From the NCBI GenBank assembly GCA_963575745.1, contig CAUYUJ010020270.1, positions 300,001 to 364,000 of the forward strand: a stretch of DNA of 64,000 nucleotides, read 5' to 3'. Made by a program: the position numbers and the translations under genes. Shown piece by piece: positions 1 through 10,149 of this stretch. Every line of letters starts with the position of its first letter. Positions within the stretch are counted from its first letter, which is position 1. Under the pieces are notes generated by a model that saw nothing but the letters and a program-made list of their open reading frames with translations, was not told where the DNA came from and ran no database searches. The DNA is from Prorocentrum cordatum. Its lineage: Eukaryota > Sar > Dinophyceae > Prorocentrales > Prorocentraceae.

Positions 1-44
1 GCCGCCCGACCGCCGCCCGACCGCCGCCCGACCGCCGCCCGACC
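1..44. repeat. 11-bp tandem repeat at window edge
   Basis: Four head-to-tail copies of the unit GCCGCCCGACC run from the first base, so the array probably continues to the left. The CCCGACC core resembles the GACCC-rich minisatellite near 6.6-7.0 kb. Confidence 0.9.
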
Positions 45-99
45 AAGTCTACTCAGAGATGGTTTTCCTTCTGGGTGCGGCCTCTCAGGCTCCCCAGAG

Positions 100-720
100 C
101 GCGCTCAGAGTGCCCCAAGAGGCCCCCAAGACTGCCCAAGAGGCCCCCGAGACGCCCAAAGAGCGCTCGAAGACGCCGAAGATGACCCCAAGACGGCCCA
201 AAAGGCCCCCAAGACAGCCCAAGAGGCCTCCAAGACGCCCCAAGAGCCTTCCAAGAGGCCTCCGAAGAGAGCCCCAAGAGGCCAAAATCGTTGATTTTCA
301 TTGTTTTTTCTATGTTTTTTGTGTTCTGGCTTTTTCGGCTTCCGGACGCTCCAAGACGGCCCAAGAGGCCCCCAAGACCGCTCCAAGACGGCCCACGAAG
401 CTCCCAAGACGGCGCCGAAACGACCCAAGAGAGCCCTCAAGACGGCCCAAGTGCCGCCCAAGACGGACCAAGAGGCCCCAAGACGGGCCCAAGAGGGACT
501 CAGGAGGGATACCGAGAACTCAAAAATGGAGCCCTCCGTCCCAGAAGGCGCCCAGGAGGTCCCAAAGAGGCCCCAAGAGGCCTCCAAGAGGCCCCAAGAT
601 GTCGCCAAGAGGCCCCAGGAGACTCCCAGGAGGCCCAAAAGAAGCCCCAGAAGGCTTCAAACATGTCTCCCAGGCGCCCCCGAACGGCCTCTCAACAGAC
701 CCCAAGAGGCCCCCCAAAGA
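100..720. repeat. Degenerate 12-mer minisatellite (CCAAGAnGCCCC)
   Basis: A loosely periodic array built on CCAAGAGGCCCC and CCAAGACGGCCC variants, spaced mostly 12 or 15 bases apart. Several frames stay open on both strands and translate as Arg/Pro/Lys- or Trp/Gly/Leu-rich strings, which reflects the repeat rather than coding. Related blocks lie at about 41,820-42,070 and 60,360-60,770. The stretch at 285-345 inside it is T-rich and non-repetitive. Confidence 0.8.
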
Positions 721-899
721 AGCATCTTGACGACGACTCTATTTCGCCCCATCGAGAGACGACCCCCAGGGAACTGCTTCACCATCAAAACTCCCCACAC
801 AACGCGTCCGAACGACACCCGCCCCCAAGAGCGCAACATGGGCAACGAACACACAGACAAAAACCAGCGATGCCATATCACGGGCCGGCGGAATGAGCG

Positions 900-1020
900 A
901 AGCGATTCAATAATAGTTGTAATAGTAGTAGTAATAATAGTCGCCGTAATGTTATCTGAAGTAGTAGTAGCAGCAGCAGTAGTAGTAATAGTGGTGGTGG
1001 TGGTAGCAGCAGCAGCAGGC
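900..1020. repeat. Imperfect (TAG/GTG/GCA)n trinucleotide tract
   Basis: Runs of AGTAGTAGT, GCAGCAGCA and GGTGGTGGT with point changes. Nothing recognisable follows up to about 1,450. Confidence 0.75.
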
Positions 1021-1451
1021 GCAGAACACGACCAATGGCACTTGCACTAGCAATGCTTGCAGAAATGATTTGATATCACACTCTTCAGTTTGAAGGTTGG
1101 TGGCGATCTCGCCTTTTCTGGTTTTCCCGCCCATGCCCGTCGTGCATTCCTCGCTTTCTTCGTGTGTCATTTCTTTTTCCTCTTTCTATGCTTGGCCCTT
1201 GAAGCGGCAACAGTTGCAGTGCCTGAATTCGCATCATGGTTTCATTGCTTCGTGCTCGTGCGGGACCTTGACCTTGATCCCCCCGCGGTGTTGTGTTATT
1301 TTCTTCGCCGTCGCCCCGGCTGCTGCCCACGAGTGGCACCCTGAACCCCTTCGAACAGAGCCAAACATTTGCGGAGGGGCTCTTTTTGTCGTTCTCTCGG
1401 CCTGTGGGCTCCGTGTGTCAAAACCTTTGGGCCGTCAAAAATTGCCCTCGG

Positions 1452-1640
1452 TACAGTCAACATTCATAGTAAGGACGCACGGGTGTCCTTGCGGTACTCT
1501 TGCGTCCTTGCTTCTGCGGCCCGTCATTCGCGGTTTTTGATTGGCCAGCCTTCAGGGTGTTGGCAGTCCGCCGCCCAAAAAGTGCCAACTTCGGCGTCCA
1601 AGGACATTGCATCCTTATCGACCGTCCTTATTGTAGACTT
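1452..1640 (-). repeat. Dispersed repeat family A (AAGGATGCAAG), copy 1
   Basis: Read on the minus strand, this contains CGATAAGGATGCAA, then TTGGACGCC, and at its far end GTTGACTGTAC. The same ordered motifs occur at about 48,030-48,190 and 60,055-60,225 on the plus strand. The copies share the two ends and differ in the middle, as expected for an old interspersed element. No coding potential is apparent. Confidence 0.6.
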
Positions 1641-1870
1641 CCATTGTACGGTCGAAATCGGTACGGCAAGGATGGGGACGAAAGCCGACAGCAGTTCCTG
1701 CCAACTTTGAGCAGGACTCGTTGCGGGCGTCGCCGCGGACGTCATCCATATGAGGCAAAAGGCCGCTTGCCCAGCAGCGCCCCCTGCAGGTTTGGGACAA
1801 CGTCTGCTGTTGAGATCGTGCCCATTTGTCCGTACCCATCTCGGGCGCGCAAGTACATTCAAGGTGCTGA
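1640..1870. repeat. Diverged duplicated segment B, copy 1
   Basis: Aligns by eye with 2,980-3,200. Both share a run of GTACGRTCGAAAT, then TTGAGCAGG or TTGAACAGGG, then TTGCCCAGCAGCG or CTGCCCAGCAGCG, and finally GCACCCATTTGT or GTGCCCATTTGT. The spacing is conserved while many bases differ, so this is an old duplication or two copies of a dispersed repeat. Confidence 0.6.
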
Positions 1871-2204
1871 AATAAGGACCACATTGAGCTCAGGAAGGGC
1901 TGTGATTGTCAGCCCGTTCCTAAGGTCGGGGAAACTGTTGGTGGCCTAGGCCCTAGGCTCACCGTGGCCAGTGAAGCCTTTTGGTTCCTTATTCAGCATT
2001 CCTTCTGGTAGCACGATGATTGCAGCCGTAGGTCAAAAAAGTGGTCCCCCAGAAGGTCTCGATCGGTCCAGGGGCCGTGCATTCAAGACCCCGCACTACT
2101 TCCATCCTGTCCACCTCCGCGCGACTTAGGAGGCCTTTGCCTCCGAAGGTATCCGAGAACCTTGTGTGTCAAGCCGCCGAAGAGCTTCTGCAAACAGTAT
2201 AAAT
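1871..2204. other. No gene seen
   Basis: Mixed-composition sequence without a convincing ORF. The end, about 2,100-2,200, shares AGGCCTTTGC and CCGAAG motifs with 2,310-2,370, a possible short duplication on either side of the first GAC tract. Confidence 0.4.
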
Positions 2205-2460
2205 CGACGACGGCGACGACGACGACGACGTAGACGACGACGACGACAACGTCGACGACCACCGTCGGGCGCACGCTGCGGCCAACCTCCAGGAATCTGC
2301 AGAAACTACCGGAGGCCCCCAGAGGCCTTTGCATACCATGAGATCCACAGCGCCTCCGAAGTCCTCCGAGAGCGACGACGACAACGACGCCGGCGACGAG
2401 CACCACGGCCACGGCCACGGCAAGGCCGACGTCGACGGCGGCGCCAGCGCCAGCGCCGTA

Positions 2461-2520
<60 letters not shown>

Positions 2521-2640
2521 ATCGTTGTCGTCGTCGTCGTTGCCGTCGTCATCGTCGTCGTCGGCGTCGGCGTCCACGTCCGCGTCCGAGTCGTCGTCGG
2601 CGTCGTCGTCGTCGGCGTTGACGTCGTCATCATCGTAGTT
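2205..2640. repeat. Opposed (GAC)n and (GTC)n tracts
   Basis: A GACGAC tract at 2,205-2,262 is followed about 190 bases later by a GTCGTC tract at 2,455-2,640. The two are reverse complements, so the region can pair with itself. Open frames through it (poly-Asp, poly-Arg, poly-Val) come from the triplet repeat. Confidence 0.85.
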
Positions 2641-2979
2641 TTTGGAGGTTTGCGCCAGCGGCGGCGCCGCGGCGACTAGGCCCCTGCCGTGCCGCTGCCC
2701 GCGGTCTCCGCCTCGGAGCACCAGAGCTCTGGCTCGGGCGCGCCCAGCCTTCCTCTCGGGGAAACGTAAGGCTCGAGTTCGCCGGAACTCGGGTTTGCCG
2801 ACGCTTTTTGACGAGCGCGTCTTGGGTTTTGACGATCCAGTTTGCGTGGGATGTTCGCAGTGGGAGCTCACGTCAAATTTCAGATCGGGTATCGTCAATT
2901 TCTTGACGACCTGGCCAGGCTACCCGAGTCCCCCGAACCCAAGCCTCACGTCTCCCCGATTCTCTCGGGGGCAACGATT

Positions 2980-3200
2980 CGGTACGATCGAAATTAGTCG
3001 GGAAAGAGTGGGCACGACGACCAACAAAAGTTCTTGCCCGTTTTGAACAGGGATCGCTATTATTGTCGCCGCCGACGGTGTCTATTTGAGACGACAGGGC
3101 GCCTGCCCAGCAGCGGTCGCTGTCGGTTTTGGAGAACTTTCGCAGTTGGGCATCGCACCCATTTGTAAGTACCAATTTCGGGTGTCCAAACGATAGTTGG
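2980..3200. repeat. Diverged duplicated segment B, copy 2
   Basis: Partner of 1,640-1,870 in the same orientation. It ends with GCACCCATTTGTAAGTACC where the other copy has GTGCCCATTTGTCCGTACC. Confidence 0.6.
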
Positions 3201-4060
3201 TTACTCGGAGGAAGAGGCACCGATGCCACTACCCTTCCATGAGAATTTCGCCTTGTTCGGCCTCATGGGAGGCCCCCGTCTCGTCGCCACAGCTGGACTC
3301 GCCTCGAGATTCTGGTCAGAACGCAACCCAGGAGAGGTCCCTCCTTGCCTTCAGGAGCAACGAGCCCAGAGATCTTGGCGTCGCATTTCTTTCACAGAGG
3401 GCGGTTCTGCCTTGTTTCGTGTCCCAGGGCCCTCACGGATCGATCCAGCTCGAAACATGCAGCATGATGATAGGGTCCAGCAATTTGGTCGCATTTTTAC
3501 GATGTTGCCTATTTCGAGCAGGTGGAGTCTCCCCTGATTGGACGCACTGCTGCAAACAGTCGCACTAAGCAGAGGTCCGGAGCCAGACCCCCCCACTCCC
3601 CCCCTTCCGCCCAATGTCGAAAACGCCGAATAAAAAACGGAGCGATGGGGTCCAGCAATTTGGTCCCTGACGTCGGATCCCCATGATAATCGGGGGATCG
3701 GCTCAGGGGGGAACGCATCGACCCCAGAGTTTTCGGATGTGTCGACTCGTTTTCGGAACGGGGCTTGCGCCTCGTCGAGGGCGTTCGGGGGGTATTCGAA
3801 TCGTCCCGAACGTCCGCCAGGGAGCAGAGCGACGATCCGAAAACCAATGGGCAACGCACGGGGAGGATGGGCTCAACACATCAAATCCCAAACGCCCATG
3901 CATCGCCGACAGGGGCCACATAGCCCACCCAACCCTGGAAAGTGCGGTCTCGGCATCGGGGGACAGTCGCCGATCCATCGACGATGTATTGCCGATTCAA
4001 GCTCGACCTTCCCTCTACGAGCTGGACCCCCCGATCGCTCCCCCTCATCCTTGGCGGAGG
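3201..4060. other. No gene seen; short duplicated motif
   Basis: The sequence GGTCCAGCAATTTGGTC occurs at about 3,474 and again at about 3,647, otherwise in unrelated context. Several short open frames overlap on both strands, none with a recognisable domain. Confidence 0.4.
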
Positions 4061-4065
4061 GCGCC

Positions 4066-4140
4066 AGCTATACACCAGCAGCGATCCTGGCCAGGGCAAG
4101 CCTGAGCCCAGGGGCGGTGTACCCAGACTTCCTCGCGACG
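4066..4140 (+). repeat. CGATCCTGGCCAGG repeat family, partial copy
   Basis: Begins CTATACACCAGCAGCGATC and continues CTGGCCAGGGCAAGCC. It matches the left arm of the foldback at 9,630-9,768 and related motifs at 38,590-38,735. No matching right arm was found here, so it looks like a half element. Confidence 0.6.
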
Positions 4141-4551
4141 TGGACAAGACAACGGATTGGTGTGCACGCCGCTTTCGGCTTCAGTGATCCTCACCCGGCC
4201 ACGGGACCGTCGCGAAAAAAATCAGGCGGGAAGCCCGGCCCGCGGGAACCTCAAGCGATCCACGTTGTTCGGCTACACGCAAGAGTGACCCTTCGCCCGA
4301 GTGACCTTTGGTGCGGGCCTGCGGGGGGCCCCCAGCACTGGCCGGCGCGCTTCGATTGGGCCCCCCCGCGGCCCCCGAGAGCCGCGCATCAAAGGCCCCG
4401 GGCCACTCTTGCGTGTAGCCGAGTTAGGATGCGGGAAAAAGTTTGGCCGAGTGGATGACTGAGTTTCCAGATTCCTCCAACCACCTCTGCCGTCGGTGGC
4501 ATTTTCCCGGACTTCCCCTTCGAGCCGCCGCGTTTCCGCCAGAAGCAGAAT

Positions 4552-5040
4552 TCATCGGGGAGGACCACGTGCCGTTGGACGGTACTGCGAGTGGAGTTGT
4601 GATGGGTGATGTCTGAGCGTATAGGGCGATAGCCAGGCAGTCGAGGGCTTGGTGACGGGCCACTGATCGCTGTCGGATCTGGATAGTTGGCCTTTCTTTG
4701 TTCGCACTTGCCGGCTGATCGCCTGCATGTTCAACATTGAGTTGAAGCCCAGGGTATTTTCCAGCGATCTTGTGGAGTGGTGCCCATGACGGTACAATTC
4801 AATGGACGACCAAATGGCCAGCCAGTGCATCAGGCACCGCGGTCCCATCAATTGGATTTTCAGGGTGCGATGTAGGCCCTCTGAGTGGAACCGCTCAAAT
4901 TGGTTGGCGTTCGTGGACGGCGGTTTCGTCCGAGGAGTCGGAGGAGCAACAGGCATGGTTTCGTTAAGGATCTTGCCAGACGGGGACAAATAGAGAGTGG
5001 CAGGTTTGGGTATTTTTCTTCCCAAGGTGTCGGTACGCAT
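4552..5040 (-). CDS. Hypothetical protein, 162 codons, doubtful
   Basis: An ATG-initiated minus-strand frame of 162 codons in sequence that is not repetitive and is less GC-rich than its surroundings. The product has mixed composition with no signal peptide and no membrane segment. Residues 48-95 or so contain aromatic and Leu-rich stretches (FERFHSEGLHRTLKIQLM, then HWLAIWSSIELYRHG) that look like real protein sequence rather than translated repeat. An overlapping 79-codon frame lies on the same strand at 4,424-4,663, so a frameshifted longer gene is possible. I do not recognise a family. It could equally be part of a decayed mobile element. Confidence 0.25.
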   Translation of the reverse strand: MRTDTLGRKIPKPATLYLSPSGKILNETMPVAPPTPRTKPPSTNANQFERFHSEGLHRTLKIQLMGPRCLMHWLAIWSSIELYRHGHHSTRSLENTLGFNSMLNMQAISRQVRTKKGQLSRSDSDQWPVTKPSTAWLSPYTLRHHPSQLHSQYRPTARGPPR

Positions 5041-5422
5041 TTGAGGCCGAGGCTATAGCATTAGAGGCTGCATTGAGTCAGCTGCATCACGCAGTTCTCT
5101 CACGGCAGTAATATGTACCAGCAACCTAGGGGCGTATACCATAGAAGAAGACGAAGAAGAAGAAACGCTGCAACGGCGCATGTCTTGGCATACAGCCAAG
5201 GCGTTGAGATAAAGACCCCCTCGGGCTCAAGAGAGGCTAGGTTTTCGGGCCGTTGTTCATATGAACAACAAGGAGGAAAAGGAGGAAGACGAGGACCAGT
5301 GCAAACCCAAGACTCACCAACGATGTTGGAATCAACCCACCCTCCAAGCTACCTCGTCATAGGCCTCTACAAGGGTTTGTTTTTGCGGAGGGAACTGCTT
5401 TGTTGGGAGGCATCCATTAGAA
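5041..5422. other. No gene seen
   Basis: Contains an A/G-rich patch near 5,143-5,165 and a GGAGGAAAAGGAGG patch near 5,270. A 105-codon frame at 5,113-5,430 has no recognisable feature. Confidence 0.35.
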
Positions 5423-5816
5423 GACCCTGAAGCGTGCTAAAACACCATTTTCGGGATTTTAAGCCACGAGTCAACATGACTGCTGCGTCTTGATGAACCA
5501 GAATCGCGCAATAACACCATTCGTGTGATTCCATCACCGCAAGTCAACGCAACTGTTGCGACCTCACAACCTGAGTCCATCCAAAGCATTTTGATGGCAC
5601 GTTGACCATGGGAATCCGAGAAACTCTTTCACATGTTTAAGACGAATGTGCGCGGCGCTGAGGCGAGAGCCACATTTTGAAAACGACCCGCCCTCAATCC
5701 GAGAAGCTCTTGCAAATGTTTAAACGAATGTGCGCGGCGCTAAGGCGAGGTCCACAGTCTGAAATCCACCCGGACTCAATCCGCGAAGCTCTTGCCAGCT
5801 TTTACGCTTCAGGGTC
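5423..5816. mobile_element. MITE-like element with 13-bp inverted ends
   Basis: The segment starts GACCCTGAAGCGT and ends ACGCTTCAGGGTC, a perfect 13-bp terminal inverted repeat, and the pairing is supported again by TAAAA near the left end and TTTTA at the right. Inside, an 83-bp unit beginning CCGAGAARCTCTT is present at 5,616 and 5,699, and its start recurs at 5,781, so the right part is a short tandem array. There is no ORF. Size, termini and lack of coding suggest a non-autonomous DNA element. A clear target-site duplication was not found. Confidence 0.6.
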
Positions 5817-6012
5817 ATAAATGGTGAGGAAGTCTCAGGCGAAACGCCCCGCCTTTTCGACCGGCCTCGGGGTGCGACAGGGGGGAGTTATTCATAAGGA
5901 AGAAGGAATGGAGGGACGAGGAGGAGAAGGGACGGAGGAGAACCCCACTGCCCCGCGGCGCAGAGGCGCGGCCGCCGCGGTCGAACTGGGCCCCGCGGAG
6001 GAGCGGCAGCCG

Positions 6013-6195
6013 CTGGTTTCGCCCGGGGCTGGTTTCGCCAGGCTGCTTTCGCCCGGCGCTGGTTTCGCCCGGGCTGGTTTCGCCCGACGCTGGTTTTTTT
6101 TTTTGTTTTTTGTTTGTTTTTTTTCCGCCCCGCTAGTTTCGGCCGGCTGCTTTCCGCCCGTCTGCTTTCAATTCGGCCCTGCTGCTTCGCCGGAT
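6013..6195 (+). repeat. GCTGGTTTCGCCCG minisatellite, plus orientation
   Basis: Repeats of GCTGGTTTCGCC plus a variable CGG/GAC linker, about 15-17 bases each, interrupted by a T-rich stretch near 6,095-6,125. The reverse complement forms the array at 7,664-7,808. Confidence 0.85.
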
Positions 6196-6440
6196 GCTGT
6201 AGGAGGTGCAGGAGGAGGAGGGAAAGGAGGAGGAGGAGGGGAGGAGGAGGCGGGATGTCGCGGAGGAGAATAGACGAGGGGAATGGGAGGGGCAGTAGAG
6301 GAGGAGTAGGGAGGCGATGATGAGAGGACGAGGACGACGGCGATGCGGCGAGGAGAGAAGAGGAAGAGGATGAGGAAGAGAGGAAGAGGCGGAAGAAGAC
6401 GAAGAAGAAGCGGAGTGAGGAAGAGAGGGAGGCGGCGGAT
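6196..6440. repeat. (GGA)n-rich purine tract
   Basis: Imperfect GGA/GAA triplets, purine on the plus strand. The long Ser/Leu and Arg/Glu frames through it are repeat by-products. Confidence 0.85.
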
Positions 6441-6574
6441 GAGGAGGGATGGGGCCTGACGAGGCAGTAAGGCACAGCGGATGATCGGTTGTGCGGGGGG
6501 GGGAGGGAGGAATGGAGGTGGAGGTGTCGAGGAGTTTGCTGAGGATGCCTGACGGAGGGAGGAGGGAAGAGGGT

Positions 6575-7015
6575 TAGGGCCGCTGGACCCGACCCGACCC
6601 CGCCCGCCCGTTAGGGACCGCCCGTCCCGACCCGACCCGACCCGCCCGTTAGGGTTCGCCCGATTCGACCCGACCCGACCGTTAGGGTTCTCGCGTGCTC
6701 TCTCGATTATGCATCAAATTTTTATGTCCCGCCCGCACGACCCGCCCCGCCCGTCAGGGTCCGCCCGACCCGACCCGACCCGAGCGCCCGTTTGGGTCCG
6801 CCCGACCCGACCCGACCCGACCCGACCCGGCCGTAAGGAGTCCGCCTACCGCCCGACCCGACCGTTAGGGCTCTCGCGTGCCCTCTCGATTATGCAACAC
6901 ACTTTAATGTCCCGCCCGCCCGATCCGACCCGCCCGTTAGGGTCCGCCCGACCCGACCCGACCCGACCCGCCGGTTAGGGTCCGCCCGACCAGACCCGAC
7001 CCAACTGAATCCGAC
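6575..7015. repeat. GACCC / GTTAGGG compound minisatellite
   Basis: Blocks of GACCCGACCC alternate with CCCGTTAGGGTCCGCC about every 30-40 bases, roughly ten times. A larger unit of about 183 bases is visible: GTTAGGGTTCTCGCGTG with CTCTCGATTATGCA occurs at 6,681, and a near copy at 6,864. The GTTAGGG word resembles plant/algal-type telomere words (TTTAGGG), but the intervening GACCC blocks make this an internal minisatellite, not a telomere. Confidence 0.8.
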
Positions 7016-7104
7016 TTTGGTCCAGAATAAGACTTTGGCCCGGAAATGCGGGATTTCGGACCCAAGCTCCGGTAATCGCATTTCCCTGACGGAAGCCGCT
7101 CAGA

Positions 7105-7660
7105 CTGGTCAGGAGGAGGAGGAAGAGGAGGAGGAGGAGGGAGACGACGACGGCGCCCTCCCAGTGCCCGATTCGGGCACCCGGTGCGCTTGGACGCGGG
7201 GCGTCGGCTGAGGGGTGCGCAGCCAGAGGCCTTCTGCGAGAAAACGTGAGCAAGGGGCCCCTGGAAGGACGAGGAGGAGAAGGACGAGGAGGAGGAGGCG
7301 GAGGACGACGACGAGGACGAGGGGGAGGGGACGGACGAGGAGGAGGAGGAGCACGAGGAGGAGGAGGAGAACGACGACGAGGGGGAGGAGGACGAGGAGG
7401 AGGAGGAGGAGAAGGAGGAGGAGGAGGGCCAGGAGGAAGAGGCGGGGAGGAGCAGGACGAGGAGGAGGAGGAGGAGGACGACGACGGCGGTGGCGACGGC
7501 GACGACGACAACGACGGCGGGAGAGAGGGAGGGAGAGAAGGAGGGAGGGAGGGAGGGGGGTAGTGAGGGAGGCAGGGAGGAGGAGGAGGAGGAGGAGGAG
7601 AAGGAGGAGGAGGAGGAGGAGGACGGCGACGTCGACGACGACAATAACGGCGGCGGAATC
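7105..7660. repeat. (GGA)n / (GAC)n purine-rich array
   Basis: Long imperfect GGA tracts with GAC interruptions and GGGA-rich stretches (7,525-7,580). A short non-repetitive island at about 7,150-7,260 contains no clear gene. Confidence 0.85.
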
Positions 7661-7663
7661 GGC

Positions 7664-7808
7664 GAGACCAGCCGCTGCGAAACCAGCGGGGCGGAACCAG
7701 AGGGGCGAAACCAGCGCCGGCGAAACCAGCGTCGGGCGAAACCAGCGCCGGCGAAACCAGCGTCGGGCGAAACCAGCCCCGGCGAAACCAGCCCCGGCGA
7801 AGCCAGCC
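7664..7808 (-). repeat. GCTGGTTTCGCCCG minisatellite, inverted copy
   Basis: GGCGAAACCAGC units with CCG or GTCGG linkers, the reverse complement of the array at 6,013-6,195. Both arrays border a GGA tract. A second family member in opposite orientation 1.5 kb away gives this region large foldback potential. Confidence 0.85.
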
Positions 7809-7861
7809 CGTGCCCTCCTCCTCCTCCTCCTCCTCCTCCGCCTCCTCTTTCTTCCTCTTCG

Positions 7862-8475
7862 AAGAGTTCTCCACAACGGCTGGGGGAGCACATAGCCCAA
7901 TAACTTGGCCAGACTTCGGCCCAACGTTCGGCCGCATGGGCGTTTCCAAAAGGCAAGGGAGCGGCAATGATTCGCCGCAGGCGTCTTCGATAGCAGCAAC
8001 GGGTGAAGCGGCGGATCTAGGAACAGAAGGTCGGCTAACAGAACGCATGCAACCCTTGGTATTCTTATGGATTAATTCACAGAAGCTCTGATAAAGAATA
8101 GATGCAGCCGGGACAAGGATGAGAGTATTTTCATGTGCACCGTCGTATAGCTGTCATCTGGTAGCGTGGCCGTCCAGACCACACGTGTAGCCGGCATTAT
8201 CGCGAGAGCGCGATTCGTGCACCAATAGCGAGGAAGTCCCATGCGCACTGGCTGCCGGAACACACGTCCTAAGGCTCCCCTCCCCCCCTGTCGGACTCTT
8301 GCGGGGGCCGTTCTTTTACCGCTATATGGGAAGCCTCGTTGCGTAACGCTGTAGGGGAATAACATCAAAAACACGGCGCTAGAATGCATGGGCACCCAGG
8401 GCGGCCGAGAGACGGGCCCAGGGAAGCGCCTGCGGAAACCCAAGCTCGGCAAACAACCTTCTGTCGGTACTATTA
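7862..8475. other. No gene seen
   Basis: Single-copy-looking sequence between microsatellites. A 126-codon minus-strand frame at 8,072-8,452 has no recognisable domain or compositional support. Confidence 0.35.
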
Positions 8476-8477
8476 GA

Positions 8478-8545
8478 CTTGGGGGAGGAGGAGGAGGAGG
8501 AGGAGGAGGAGGAGGAGGAGGAGGAAGAGGAGGAGGAGGAGGACC
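8478..8545. repeat. (GGA)n microsatellite
   Basis: About 22 GGA triplets with few interruptions. Confidence 0.9.
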
Positions 8546-8559
8546 TTTCGCACCTTTCC

Positions 8560-9000
8560 TTAGATGGGACCCCTGAGTGCAAGCTCAACCCCACCATCCA
8601 CATCACTTGCGAGGGAGCTCCATCCATACTTAAGCGGGAGTCCCCTGCTCATTCTACTCAAGTTCTGCCTCCAAGCGGCAGTCATCTCGGGAGGGCAGGG
8701 TTTGGCAAGGTTCACAGGATGCTGTACACAAAAATCCCCCAAAAGCTTGCAAAACGAAATTCCCCGAAACATCCGAAGGCAATGAGTGGGGTGCATCTTG
8801 ACCAAGAGGGGATGTTCAGTCACGGCCTCCCCAGGAAGACTCCCATCGGAGCAGTCCGCGGCGACGGGCAAAACATGCACATCGGTACCCAGCACAGCGG
8901 ACCCGGGACACTGGAGAGGCCTAACATGCTCCAACTTGCCCTTGAGGGCAGGGAACTTACTAAAACACCTCTGGCACTTCAACTGAGCTCCTACTTTCAA
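8560..9000 (-). pseudogene. Cys/His-rich fragment, possibly retroelement-linked
   Basis: A minus-strand frame of about 146 codons in non-repetitive DNA, with no ATG at its upstream end, so it is a fragment or an exon. Residues 8-32 hold CQRCF...LEHVRPLQCPG, a paired-Cys pattern. Residues 72-101 hold a His-x-Leu, Phe-Cys and Pro-Cys pattern (THCLRMF, ISFCKLLGDFC, NLAKPC). From memory this resembles a Zn-binding motif of the type H-x-L...F-C-x-x-C-G...L-x-x-P-C seen in dinoflagellate repeat-encoded proteins. The expected second Cys of the C-x-x-C pair is a Leu here, so the motif looks decayed. The frame ends just before the GGA tract at 8,545. Function is not assigned. Confidence 0.35.
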
Positions 9001-9109
9001 GATGCCTGTCCCTGTGCCAGCAGTTTGACTAGGCGATCGTCTCTAGCCCGCACACACACGTCAACACAACATGACGACTGATCGCTAAGAGCCTTCGGAG
9101 CACTAACAA

Positions 9110-9430
9110 CCTGGCGGAGGAGAAGGAGGGGGAGGAGGAACAGGAGGAGGAGGACGAGGCAGATGAGGAGGAGGAGGAGGAGGAGAAGGAGGAGGAGGAG
9201 GAGGAGGAGGAGGGGGAGGAGGAGGAGGGAGGGAGAGGGAGCGGGAGAGAGGGAGGGAGGGAGGTATGGTGGGAGTGAGGGAGGCAGGGAGGAGGAGGAG
9301 GAGGAGGAAGAGGAGGAGGAAGAGAAGGAGGAGGGGGAGGGAGGGAGAGGGAGCGAGAGGGAGGGAGGGAGGGAGTGAAGGAGGCATGGAGAAGGAGGAG
9401 GAGGAAGAGGGACAGGAGGAGGAGGAGGCG
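9110..9430. repeat. (GGA)n / GGGA purine array
   Basis: Imperfect GGA triplets with two GGGAGGGA-rich stretches, at about 9,225-9,265 and 9,335-9,375, that look like a tandem duplication of roughly 110 bases. Confidence 0.85.
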
Positions 9431-9629
9431 AAGCTGCGAACCGATTTCTACCGCGGCGCGAGTGGCCCAACTCTCGGGCCATAACTTGGGCCACCGGCGG
9501 TGGTTGGGAGCAATCCGTGCACCACCGGAACGCCATCGGCGAGGCGCAGCTGCTGGAGGGCATCCCGAGGCTGAATAGCTCATGGGAACCCGCGGGGACG
9601 CGAGAAGCCAAACACATCGGAGGGCCCCA

Positions 9630-9768
9630 GCTATACACCTACACCGATCCTGGCCAGGCCGATACTAGGCCCAGGACAGGTGTATTTGCATTATTCCCCA
9701 GGCATGAGGGCGAATACACCGATCCATGGCCTAGTGAGATCATGGCCAGGATCGGTGCTGGTGTATCG
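9630..9768. repeat. Foldback element with CCTGGCCAGG arms
   Basis: The left arm CTATACACCTACACCGATC continues CTGGCCAGG. The right arm reads CATGGCCAGGATCGGTGC then TGGTGTATCG, so the arms pair over about 28 bases with few mismatches. The interior holds a second, weaker inverted pair around CCAGGACAGGTGTAT and GAATACACCGATCC. Relatives lie at 4,066, 38,590-38,735 and about 45,595-45,625. Confidence 0.7.
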
Positions 9769-9854
9769 TTGGTGCCCTCCTACAAAAACACACACACAAA
9801 GCCTCGTCGGGATTCCTCCAAGAGATCCGATGTCTTGATGTTTTCGATACGGGA

Positions 9855-9975
9855 CCCTTGAAGTCTGGACCCACTCCCCGGGACCAGCTCCTGATCATCC
9901 CGAGTCGTGTCTGGACGGTCCCGTGGCCCGGCGAGGGCCTCCCGAGGCCAAGAGCTGAGAAAAGACACCGCCTTC
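9855..9975 (+). repeat. Dispersed repeat family C, copy 1
   Basis: Carries CCACTCCCCGGGACC, then CCCGAGTCGT, then GACGGTCCCGTGGCCCGGCG and a CCGAGGCC tail. The same ordered string of motifs is found at about 41,020, 47,680, 49,811, 50,900 (minus), 52,500 and 52,720 (minus). Confidence 0.65.
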
Positions 9976-10149
9976 ATCCTTTCGATACGTTGGTCATCTG
10001 GGCTTGCCTCTCGACGCGGGGATGTCTGGGAGGGGGCGCCCGCGAGAGGCGGCCGCAGGAGGGCCTCCCAGTCCGCCTCGCCGTCGGAGCGGAGGAGCGC
10101 CGAGGCGGCGGAGGGGCACTGGCCAGCCACCTTGGGCGGGACGCTACGC

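Noticed and set aside
5205-5235. Spliced-leader remnant (GGGCTCAAG)
   Set aside because: Only the last nine or so bases resemble the dinoflagellate leader; the rest does not match.
6575-7015. A chromosome end
   Set aside because: GTTAGGG words are separated by GACCC blocks and ordinary sequence continues on both sides.
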